From Nannocystis sp. RBIL2 (GTDB lineage Bacteria; Myxococcota_A; Polyangia; Nannocystales; Nannocystaceae), in the NCBI RefSeq assembly GCF_026626745.1, contig NZ_JAPNJW010000002.1, positions 2,628,151-2,692,150 of the forward strand: DNA of 64,000 nucleotides. Reading direction: 5' to 3'. The notes beneath the pieces were generated by a model, which saw only the letters and a list, made by a program, of their open reading frames with translations, did no database searches and had not been told where the DNA came from. The stretch's first letter is position 1. Each line of letters opens with the position of its first letter. A program made the translations under genes and the position numbers. Shown piece after piece: positions 26,054 to 33,082 of this stretch.

Positions 26054-26460
26054 ATGCGCCGATACCGACTCCGCCTCGCTGCCCTCTCCTCGCTCCTGGC
26101 CTGCGGACCCGACTCGTCCCCGGCCCTCGGCGGCGACGCCACCGGCACCGCCCCCGCCGAATGTCCGGCCGAGCTCGGGCCTTTTGCCGACCCCGAGGCC
26201 CGAGGCCATCTGCGCCAAGCTCGCGGCCTGCGACGGCTCCGCCGTCCTGGAGACCTGCGTCGCCGACCGCACCGCCGCCGGCAGCGTGTTCGACCCGGCG
26301 TGCGCGTAAGGCGGTGCTGCGGCAGGAGTGGAGGGCCTGCGACCTCGACGCGGCCTCGCCCTGCGCCCGCCGCGATGCCCTCGCGGCACCGGGGGCGAGA
26401 CGTGCGAGCGCATCGCCGACACCGTCGACCCCTGCGGCCCCGGCCTGCTCGGCAAACCAC
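26054..26460 (+). pseudogene. Decayed lipoprotein gene, several frameshifts
   Basis: It starts as a normal lipoprotein (MRRYRLRLAALSSLLACG, then a short Gly/Asp/Thr spacer) but the protein-like sequence jumps frame. About 26200-26308 in another frame reads EAICAKLAACDGSAVLETC then VADRTAAGSVFDPACA and a TAA stop. About 26310-26370 in a third frame reads AVLRQEWRACDLDAASPC, and about 26395-26450 reads GETCERIADTVDPCGPGLLG. Together they have the spaced-Cys pattern of a myxobacterial secreted Cys-rich protein. At least three small indels are needed to join them. They could be real decay or sequencing errors in a GC-rich stretch. Confidence 0.6.
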
Positions 26461-26489
26461 GGCGCCCGCATCGCGTACCATCGCCGTGC

Positions 26490-26705
26490 ATGTCTCCCGC
26501 GGCGCATCAGCGGCTGTTCGCCGTCCTCGCGGTCGCGCTGATGGTCCTCCACGTCGACACCTGGAACGCCGGCCCCGGCCCGCTCGTGTTCGGCTGGCTG
26601 CCGTGGGACCTCGCCTACCACCTCGCGTGGATGGCCGCCGCCGCGCTCCTCGTGTTCTACATGACCTCGAGCGCGCTCTGGCCGGAGGACCCGGACGACC
26701 CATGA
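26490..26705 (+). CDS. DUF3311-type small membrane protein
   Basis: 71 residues with two membrane segments (about 8-24 and 40-60), the motif PLVFGWLPWDLAYHLAWM, and a short acidic tail (WPEDPDDP). DUF3311 proteins are almost always encoded directly before a sodium:solute symporter, as here, and probably assist or form part of the transporter. ATG 26490 is chosen because it starts just before the first membrane helix. The 118-bp space before the symporter contains a triple hairpin motif. Confidence 0.78.
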   Translation: MSPAAHQRLFAVLAVALMVLHVDTWNAGPGPLVFGWLPWDLAYHLAWMAAAALLVFYMTSSALWPEDPDDP

Positions 26706-26716
26706 CTGCCCGATCC

Positions 26717-26817
26717 GACAGGGCCCAAAGACCAGGCTGCGCGCCCCGTCGACCTGGCCGAAAGACCAGGCCGCTTTACCGCCACCTGCCCGCCATCACC
26801 TGGCCGAAAGACCAGCC
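26717..26817. repeat. Three CTGGCCGAAAGACCAG hairpin units before the symporter gene
   Basis: Units at about 26718-26736 (CAGGGCCCAAAGACCAGGC), 26753-26770 (CCTGGCCGAAAGACCAGG, a clean stem with loop) and 26799-26815 (CCTGGCCGAAAGACCAG). The last ends 8 bp before the symporter ATG. This looks like a variant of the dispersed CCTGTCC..GGACAGG family, here confined to one intergenic space. It could act on translation or mRNA processing of the symporter. Confidence 0.65.
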
Positions 26818-26823
26818 CCTCGC

Positions 26824-28287
26824 ATGAGCCCGCTCGCCGCGATCGGCCTGGTCGTCGCCGCCTACCTCGCCGTCACCCTCGTGATCGGCGCCGTCGCCTA
26901 TCGCCGCACCTCCGGCACCCCGGAGGACTACTTCCTCGGCGGTCGGGCCGCTCGCACCTTCGTCCTCTTCATGGCCCTGTTCGGCACCAACGTCACCCCG
27001 TTCGTGCTGCTCGGCATCCCCGGCCTCGCCTACCACCAGGGCGTCGCAGTGTTCGGCCTCAACGCCGCCATCGTCGGCCTCGGCATCCCGCTCACCTTCT
27101 TCCTGATCGGCGAGCCTGCCCGCCGCGCAGCCCGTCGCCTCGGCGCCATCACCCCGGCCGAGCTCTACGCCGAGCGGCTCGGCTCGCCCGCCGTCGGCCT
27201 GGCCCTGTTCGCCGCCTTCTTCTTCTACACCCTCCCCTACATGGTCACCGCGGTGATCGGCGCCGGCCTGACCGCCGAGGTCCTGACCGAGGGCAACCTG
27301 TCCTTCGGGGCATCCTCGGCCCTGATCCTCGGCATCACGATCGCCTACACCGCGCTCGGTGGCATGCGCGCCACCATGTGGACCAACGTGTTTCAGGGCG
27401 CGACCTTCCTCGGCTTCATGGTCGCCGCCTTCTTCCTGATCGCCGATCGCCTCGGGGGCCTCGGCGCCGCCGCCACTGCCGTCCAGACGCGCGCCCCTCA
27501 CCTGCTCGAGAAAACAACCGCCGGCGCCTTCGCCCCCGGTCCGTGGGCCTCGTGGGCCCTTGCCATCTCGCTGACCGTGATCGCCTTCCCGCACATGCTC
27601 GTGCGGGTGTTCGCGGCCCGCGACGCCACCGCGCTCAAGAACGTCTGCCGCCTCTATCCCTTCGTGCTCGTGATCCTGTGGCTCCCGGCGGTGCTGTTCG
27701 GGGTGTGGGGCGCCGCCGAGATCGCCGGCCTCCAGGGCAAGGCCAGCGACGCCATCTTCCCGCTGCTCGTCGCGCGTCACCTCGGACCTGTCCTTCAGGG
27801 CATGGCGCTCGCCGGCGTCCTCGCGGCAGTGATGTCCACCCTCGACGCCCAGCTGCTCACCCTCTCCTCGATGCTCACCCGCGACGTCCTGCGCCGCCTC
27901 CTGCCCGGCCTCACTCCCGCGCGCGAGGTCGTGGCCGCGCGCCTGTTCACCCTCGCGCTGTCGGCCGCGGTGTTCGTCCTCGTGCTCGCGCGCCCGGCCT
28001 CCCTGTTCGACATCGCCGCCTTCAGCTTCTCCGGCTACGTCACCCTGACGCCCACCCTGCTGCTCGGCGTCCGCTGGCGCCGCTTCACCGCCGCCGGGGC
28101 CATCGCCTCGATCGTCGCCGGCAACCTCGCTCTCGGCCTCGCCTTCGCCGGCGTCCTGCCCGCGCCCTTCGGCGTCCTCCCGGTCGCCTGGGGCCTCGTC
28201 GCCGCCATCGCCGGCGCCCTCGTCGGCACCGCCCTGTCCCGGCCTCCGCCCGCGCACGTGGTCACCCGCGCCCTCGGCCCCGCCTGA
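26824..28287 (+). CDS. Sodium:solute symporter (SSS family)
   Basis: 487 residues with about 13 membrane helices. SSS features are the N-terminal YRRTSGTPEDYFLGGRAARTFVLFMALFGTN (after TM1), VTPFVLLGIPGLAYHQGVAVFG, GFMVAAFFLIADR, and the sodium-site region around AGVLAAVMSTLDAQLLTLSSMLTRDV, where conserved Ser/Thr coordinate Na+. It likely imports a small organic solute using the sodium gradient; the substrate cannot be read from sequence. Partnered with the DUF3311 gene upstream. Convergent with the sigma-factor remnant (22-bp gap). Two hairpin-family copies are in frame (about 27297-27312 and 27787-27803). Confidence 0.88.
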   Translation: MSPLAAIGLVVAAYLAVTLVIGAVAYRRTSGTPEDYFLGGRAARTFVLFMALFGTNVTPFVLLGIPGLAYHQGVAVFGLNAAIVGLGIPLTFFLIGEPARRAARRLGAITPAELYAERLGSPAVGLALFAAFFFYTLPYMVTAVIGAGLTAEVLTEGNLSFGASSALILGITIAYTALGGMRATMWTNVFQGATFLGFMVAAFFLIADRLGGLGAAATAVQTRAPHLLEKTTAGAFAPGPWASWALAISLTVIAFPHMLVRVFAARDATALKNVCRLYPFVLVILWLPAVLFGVWGAAEIAGLQGKASDAIFPLLVARHLGPVLQGMALAGVLAAVMSTLDAQLLTLSSMLTRDVLRRLLPGLTPAREVVAARLFTLALSAAVFVLVLARPASLFDIAAFSFSGYVTLTPTLLLGVRWRRFTAAGAIASIVAGNLALGLAFAGVLPAPFGVLPVAWGLVAAIAGALVGTALSRPPPAHVVTRALGPA

Positions 28288-28309
28288 CCGCTCCCCGTCG
28301 TCGTGGTTA

Positions 28310-28780
28310 TCAGGCTGGCTCTTCTCGCAACGCAGCGCGAATCTTCTTGAGAGCATCGTGCTTGAGCTTGCGAACGTGACCGGGCTTGAGCTCGAGTGCG
28401 TCGGCGATCTCCGTGTTCTTCAAGCCGTCGAGCACACGGCTCAGCACATCTTGCTCGAGCAGATTGCACTCGCGCGCGAGCAATCGGACGACTCGTGCCG
28501 CCTGCTGGTACTCGTCAAGCAACTCGGAGAGGTCAACCTCGTCGACGGGTTCGGAGACGGAGTCGAGCTCGAAGCCTCGCGCGTCGAATGTGTGGCGGAT
28601 CAGCTTGCGAAGTACGCCGAACAAAAACCCGGCGACGTTGGGGGCCGGGTGTCGCAAGACCTCGCCCCCGCGCTCGAGTAGGATCACCCATGCATCCTGG
28701 ACCAGATCGTCGGCGTCTGCTGGCCGGGCGAGGTTACGGCGAGCATGACCGACGAGCCGTGCGAGGTGGCGCTGAGCGAG
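28310..28780 (-). pseudogene. Sigma-70 family factor, C-terminal part (split by IS)
   Basis: C-terminal 155 codons of a sigma factor, severed from its N-terminus (30054-30272) by the IS3-family element at 28781-30053. It holds the end of region 2 (AQRHLARLVGHARRNL, PADADDLVQDAWVILLE, NVAGFLFGVLRKLIRHTF) and region 4 (EQDVLSRVLDGLKNTEIADALELKPGHVRKLKHDALKKIRAAL, a helix-turn-helix). Removing the IS and one copy of the 3-bp GAG duplication joins EEL to AQRHL in frame, giving a 228-residue protein. The current open frame starts inside the IS, so a functional product is unlikely unless read-through restores it. Confidence 0.88.
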
Positions 28781-28811
28781 TGGGATTGCCCCGAAAAAGT
28801 GGACACTTTGC

Positions 28812-29702
28812 TTATGCCGCTCGAGTCTGCGCCTGCTCGGCGTAGAAGCTCTCCTCGTAGGCGATCGGGGTCGAGTAGCCGATCGACGAGTGGCGACGCT
28901 GGCGATTATAGAACACTTCGATCCACTCCGATATGGTCGTCCTCGCATTCTCGCGGGTGAGGAAGATCGTGCGGTGGACGAGCTCGGTCTTCAGCGTGCT
29001 GTTGAAGCTCTCGGCGACCGCGTTGTCCCAGCAGTTGCCCTTGCGGCTCATGCTGCACGTCATGCCTGCCTGGCGTAGGGCCTCGCGGTAGTCGTCTGCG
29101 GCGTACTGGGAGCCGCGATCGGAGTGGAAGACCAGCCCCTCGTCGGACGGCTCACGGTGTCCCAGAGCGGCCCTCAGCGCGCCGAGGACCAGCTCCGTGC
29201 GCATGTGGTCGGCCATCGACCAGCCGACCACGCGGCGCGAGAACAGGTCGATGATCACCGCGAGGTAGAGCCAGCCCTCGAGGGTCCACACGTACGTGAT
29301 GTCGGCGACCCAGGCCTTGTCGGGCTTGCTGGCGGTGAAGTTGCGATCCAGGACGTTGTCGGCCACGGGGAGTCTGTGGTTCGAGTCGGTCGTCCTCGTG
29401 AATTTCGGCCTACGACGGCCCTGGATCCCCTCTTCGCGCATGATCCGGGCGACTCGCTTACGACTGACCTTGCGGCCACGTCCTCGTAGTTCGCTGCGGA
29501 CTCGCGGGCTCCCGTAGGTCCGCCTGCTCGCGGCATGGATCTCCGCGACCTCCTGGGCGAGCGCCGCGTTCTCCTGCGCTCTCGCCGATGGTTCACGTGT
29601 CTTCCATGCATAGTAGCCGCTCCGCGAGACCTCGAGGCTCTCACACATCATACTGACCGGGAAACTGGCCTCCTCCGCCGCGATGACCTGGAAGACGGTC
29701 AC
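28812..29702 (-). CDS. IS3-family transposase OrfB
   Basis: 296-residue integrase-core (rve) transposase. An HTH_21-like N-terminal region (VSMMCESLEVSRSGYYAW...YGSPRVRSELRGRG) is followed by the DDE core: Asp in VADITYVWT, Asp in FHSDRGSQYA and Glu in AVAESFNSTLKTE, with the usual spacing and the C-terminal RRHSSIGYSTPIAYE. It begins GTG overlapping the orfA stop, but is more likely made as an OrfAB fusion by -1 slippage on a run of seven A (29735-29729 on the minus strand). All catalytic residues are present. Confidence 0.93.
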   Translation of the reverse strand: MTVFQVIAAEEASFPVSMMCESLEVSRSGYYAWKTREPSARAQENAALAQEVAEIHAASRRTYGSPRVRSELRGRGRKVSRKRVARIMREEGIQGRRRPKFTRTTDSNHRLPVADNVLDRNFTASKPDKAWVADITYVWTLEGWLYLAVIIDLFSRRVVGWSMADHMRTELVLGALRAALGHREPSDEGLVFHSDRGSQYAADDYREALRQAGMTCSMSRKGNCWDNAVAESFNSTLKTELVHRTIFLTRENARTTISEWIEVFYNRQRRHSSIGYSTPIAYEESFYAEQAQTRAA

Positions 29703-30001
29703 GTCTCCCTGGCGAAGAAGGCCGCCGCTTTTTTTAAAAAATCGCGCTCCATCTCGACCCGCTTCAATTCCTTGCGCAACCGGACGAGCTCGGCCCGCTC
29801 ATCCGTCGTCAGCGGTCCTCGCGGGGCCGGGCTCTGGTTGATCTCTTCCTGCCTTGTCCAGTTCCTCAGCGCGCTCACCGTCAGGCCCATCTCTTGGGCC
29901 ACCTGCGTGACCGATTTGCCTGAATTCTTCACGATCTTGACCGCTTCCGCCTTCTGCTCCGGCGTGAATGCTCTTCGCTTCTTCTTGCTCATGCCCTTCA
30001 A
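29699..30001 (-). CDS. IS3-family OrfA (helix-turn-helix regulator/transposase N-part)
   Basis: 100 residues. HTH of the transposase_8 type (FTPEQKAEAVKIVKNSGKSVTQVAQEMGLTVSALRNW) and a C-terminal leucine-zipper helix (ELVRLRKELKRVEMERDFLKKAAAFF). The codons for FLKKA run TTT TTA AAA AAA GCG, a canonical A-AAA-AAG-type slip site that would switch ribosomes into orfB. ATG 30001 follows the family start MSKKKRR. Confidence 0.92.
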   Translation of the reverse strand: MKGMSKKKRRAFTPEQKAEAVKIVKNSGKSVTQVAQEMGLTVSALRNWTRQEEINQSPAPRGPLTTDERAELVRLRKELKRVEMERDFLKKAAAFFARET

Positions 30002-30053
30002 CCCTCTCTACTCCGGACTCATCGAGGGTGTCCACGAGATCGGGGCAGCTTCA

Positions 30054-30272
30054 GAGCTCCTCGAATGCATCTGCATCGCCGCCCAGAAAAGCCGCGAACA
30101 ACGCCTCGTTCGATCGTCGCGCATGGGGAAGGCCCCGCACGGGCTGGAGCGAGGAGCGCCAACCTGAGCTCTGCAAGCGCCGGAAGACCGCAGCGCGCAA
30201 GGATGTGAGATCGTCCGCGACCGGCTCTTGCGCCTGCATCGCCGCGTTCAGGAGAAGCTCGACGAACGACAT
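30054..30272 (-). pseudogene. Sigma-70 family factor, N-terminal part (split by IS)
   Basis: First 73 codons: MSFVELLLNAAMQAQEPV, then RRSNEALFAAFLGGDADAFEEL, the typical entry into sigma region 2 (aFLxGDxxAFEEL). The frame meets a TGA within the IS right end immediately after EEL. ATG 30272 lies 7 bp after the stop codon of the CHAT-STAND-TPR gene, so the sigma factor was the second gene of that operon. An N-terminal extension of about 50 residues before region 2 is unusual for short ECF factors and might be a site for contact with the CHAT protein (inference). Confidence 0.85.
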
Positions 30273-30279
30273 CGTGCAC

Positions 30280-31650
30280 CTATCGGCCAGAAGTCCACGC
30301 TGCATACTGCAGCACGATGGGGTGGTGGGGGTTGACGAGGGCAAGCAGAGGAACAGCGTGCGCAAGTCGCCCTCGGGCCTCGTCATGCTGCTGAAGGCGT
30401 AGGAGCACCATCGCCAGCGCTGCCTCGATCTCTGCAGAGTGGTACTGCTCGATCCCTCCGAAGCAGCGAATTTCGATGTCGAGGGCCCGGCGGAGGAGCG
30501 CGACGGCATCGTGCAACTTGCCTTCGACGAGGCAGATCATCGACAGGCTGTGCAAGGTAGATGAGACGTCGGAATGCGTTTCGGCGCCATGAAGCGCCTC
30601 GGTAATGGAGAGAGAGCGCTCCCACGCAGCACGAGCGCCGACGAGATCCCGCTGGTGGAAAAGGATATTGCCGAGGACGTGCAAACCTGCCGCGATCGAC
30701 CGATGATCGTCGACGTACAGCTCGGACTTGATTCGGAGAGAGTGTTCAAGAGCGGCGCGAGCGCCTGCGAGGTCGCCAAGGTCCAGAAGGACGCTCCCCA
30801 AAGCATGAAGACCCGTGGCGACGAACGGATGCTTCTCCGTGCCGAGGACCTCGGTCTGGATCTCCAACGCGCGCGTGAGATGGCTGCGCGCGGCGGCGAG
30901 GTCCCCTTCCGCCTGAAGAACGCAGCCCAACGCGTGCAAGCTGGTGGCGACCGACGCGTGCTTGTCGGTTTCGTACAACTCGCGCTTGATGGCGAGCGCA
31001 CGCGCGAACGCGGCGTGAGCGGCCCGCAGCTCACCCGAGACGAGGAGGACATCCCCGAGCTCATGCAGACAGACCGCGACTGAAAGGTGCTTCTCAGTGC
31101 CGTGGACCTCCCTCTCGATAGCCAGCGCGCGCTCGAGGGCTGCGCGAGCGGCAGGGAGCTCTCGCTGAGCAAGGAGAACTCCGCCCAACGCCTGCAGGCT
31201 GGCGGCGATGTCCGGATGATTTTCACTGCCGAACAGCTCTCCCTTGATCGCCAGGCAGCGTTCGAGAGCTGCACGAGCCGCTCGGAGGTCCCCCTGCGCC
31301 GACAGTACACTCGCCAGCACGTGCAAACCGGCTGCGACCTCCGGGAACTTTTCGCTTCCGAGGAGTTCGGCTTTGAGCGCAAGGGAACGCTTCAGCGCAG
31401 TGCGGGCGCCGAGGAAGTCTCCTAGGTCTCCAAGGACGATGCCGAGCGCATGCAGGCAAGCCGCCACGGACAGGTGTTTGTCGGTACCGCATACCGCGAC
31501 CTGAGCGGCCAGCGATCGCTCGTGGACAGCGCGGGCGGCCGAAAGATGTCCCTGGGCGTGCAGGACGCCCCCCAGTGCGTGGAGACACGCGGCGACCTCT
31601 GGATGCTCTTCGGTGCCATGCACCTCGACAAGCCTGCGCATGGCCTTCTG
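30280..31650 (-). pseudogene. CHAT-STAND-TPR protein, C-terminal TPR part (split by IS)
   Basis: About 455 codons of tandem 42-residue tetratricopeptide-type repeats of the kinesin-light-chain style (pattern HPxVAxxLHALGxVLxxxGDLxxARxALERxLAIxxELxG), some nine to ten copies, ending VLQYAAWTSGR. In the present genome it is cut off from its N-terminal two thirds by the IS at 31651-33082. Excision of that IS plus one TCTG joins HELLQ to KAMRRL in frame. An ATG at 31641 could give a free TPR fragment. TPRs in such proteins sense a ligand or partner and hold the NTPase inactive. Confidence 0.88.
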
Positions 31651-31730
31651 TGTATTGGCTCAGCGTGAACGGGACAGAGGGTGGGTTGACGAACGGAGAC
31701 GCTGAGGGTGAAGTGGAGGGTCGAGAGAAG

Positions 31731-32645
31731 TTACGCGGCGGTGCCGAGGTGGTCCAATTCTCGGCGCTTGCGTCGGAGCTCTCGGGCTGCCTCGAGCTTG
31801 CGATCGCGGCCGGCCCAGATCTCGGTCTCGCGTCCGAGGAGTTTGTCGCGCGGGCTGACGTAGCCGATCGCGCTGTGAAGGCGGTGGTTGTTGTAGTGGT
31901 CGATGCGGGTGGCGATGGTGGCGTGGGCGCCGTCGGGCGTGACGGCGTGGATGGTGTTCTTGTCGAGGGTCCGGTGATACCGCTCGATCTTGCCGTTGGC
32001 CTGCGGGTAGTTCACCGAGGTCCGGACGTGGGTCAGGCCGGCGAGGTCGATGAAGCGGCGGAAGTCGCCGGCGATGAACTGCGAGCCGTTATCGGAGATG
32101 ACCCGCGGGTGAGCGCCAGGGTGGGCCTCGAGGGCACGCTGGAGGATGAGCTCGACGTCGGCCTCGGTCATGCGATCGAGGAACTCCCAGTGCACGACGT
32201 ATCGGCTGTAGCCGTCGAGGACGGAGCACAGGTAGTAGTAGACGCGGGCGATGGTGATGACGGCGATGTCGATGTGCCAGTGCACGTGCGGGCCGAGGGG
32301 CTGGACGAAGCCGGTGCCCTTCTTGCTCGGCTTCGGTCGATGACGATCGAGGCGACCGGCCGCCCGCAGGACGCGGTAGGCGGTCGCAGGGCTGACGGCG
32401 ACGACGTCGTCGTCGAGCATCATGAAGGTCAGCCGGCGGTAGCCCTCGAGCGGGTGCGCATCGAAGTAGTCGACAATCGCCTGGCGCTCCCACGGCTCGA
32501 TCCAGTGGTCGCGCGGGGTCTTGCCGTTGTGCTCGTTGAGCTTGCCGTATCGCCGGCGCCACTCGTAGAACTTGGCGCGGGCGATGCCCAGCCACCCCAC
32601 AAACTTCACGAGCGGCACCTCTGTCTTTTCGGACAGCCGATGCAC
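31731..32645 (-). CDS. IS3-family transposase OrfB (second element)
   Basis: 304 residues as written, from an internal ATG. By -1 slippage at the A7 run (32711-32717) the frame extends upstream through ALTDRWVPHDERDQVVDFV, giving the natural OrfAB product. DDE core: Asp in HWHIDIAVI, Asp in VISDNGSQF and Glu in NGKIERYHRTLD; the C-terminal end HSAIGYVSPRDKLLGRE is typical. The integrase core and spacing are intact. It differs clearly from the other IS3-type transposase in this window. Confidence 0.9.
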   Translation of the reverse strand: MHRLSEKTEVPLVKFVGWLGIARAKFYEWRRRYGKLNEHNGKTPRDHWIEPWERQAIVDYFDAHPLEGYRRLTFMMLDDDVVAVSPATAYRVLRAAGRLDRHRPKPSKKGTGFVQPLGPHVHWHIDIAVITIARVYYYLCSVLDGYSRYVVHWEFLDRMTEADVELILQRALEAHPGAHPRVISDNGSQFIAGDFRRFIDLAGLTHVRTSVNYPQANGKIERYHRTLDKNTIHAVTPDGAHATIATRIDHYNNHRLHSAIGYVSPRDKLLGRETEIWAGRDRKLEAARELRRKRRELDHLGTAA

Positions 32646-32692
32646 GAAGTCGACGACCTGGTCGCGCTCGTCGTGGGGAACCCAGCGGTCCG

Positions 32693-33016
32693 TCAGGGCT
32701 CCCCAACAGATTTTTTTGTCCGGACCAGCTCCTCGGTCACCTCGGCGATCACCTCGTCCTTGCGGGCCAGACGGGCCCTTAGCCGCTCGTTCTCCGCGAG
32801 CAGCTCCTGCTCCCGGCTGGTCTCGACGCGCTTGCGAGATTCCCCGAAGGCCGCCGCGCCGTGCTCGAACAGGTGGCGCTGCCAGCCGTAGAAGACGCTC
32901 GGCTGCAGCTCGGCGCCCTCGCAGACCTCCGACACCGGCACCTTCTCGAGGTGGTGTCGACGCAGCAGGTTGATTTTCTGGTCAGGGGTGTGGTGACGAC
33001 GTGTCTTCTTGCTCAT
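32693..33016 (-). CDS. IS3-family OrfA (second element)
   Basis: 107 residues: HTH (HHTPDQKINLLRRHHLEKVPVSEVCEGAELQPSVFYGWQ) followed by a long coiled coil (REQELLAENERLRARLARKDEVIAEVTEEL). It ends VRTKKSVGEP, where ACA AAA AAA TCT is the slip site; a -1 shift enters the OrfB frame (ICWGALTDRW). Start ATG 33016 (MSKKTRRHH). Confidence 0.9.
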   Translation of the reverse strand: MSKKTRRHHTPDQKINLLRRHHLEKVPVSEVCEGAELQPSVFYGWQRHLFEHGAAAFGESRKRVETSREQELLAENERLRARLARKDEVIAEVTEELVRTKKSVGEP

Positions 33017-33082
33017 GGGCGGTCCTTGCCCCGGCTCCTTCTACCAGGCCGGGGCGTGTCCCATTCCAGCTGAGCCAAAACA

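Larger units (their letters stand above)
28781..30053 (-). mobile_element. IS3-family insertion sequence (1273 bp) within a sigma-factor gene
   Basis: Ends TGGGATTGCCCCGAAAAAG (left) and, read inward on the other strand, TGAAGCTGCCCCGATCTCG (right), both leading into GTGGACAC; the inverted repeats share TG....TGCCCCGA....GTGGACAC. Flanking GAG at 28778-28780 and 30054-30056 is a 3-bp target duplication, typical of IS3. It carries orfA and orfB on the minus strand with a -1 frameshift site. Intact frames suggest it was mobile recently. Confidence 0.9.
31651..33082 (-). mobile_element. IS3-family insertion sequence (1432 bp) within the CHAT-STAND-TPR gene
   Basis: Ends TGTATTGGCTCAGC (left) and TGTTTTGGCTCAGC (read inward from the right), continuing into GGGACA on both sides as imperfect inverted repeats of about 28 bp. 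The 4-bp target duplication TCTG is at 31647-31650 and 33083-33086. Two overlapping minus-strand frames encode the transposase, with a run of seven A at the junction. The element is unrelated in sequence to the one at 28781-30053, so two separate events struck this operon. Confidence 0.92.

Noticed and set aside
28787..30047. IS3 element bounded by TGCCCCGA..TCGGGGCA only
   Set aside because: These inner ends give no matching target duplication and leave a TGA in the reconstructed sigma gene. Ends at 28781 and 30053 give a GAG duplication and an in-frame join.
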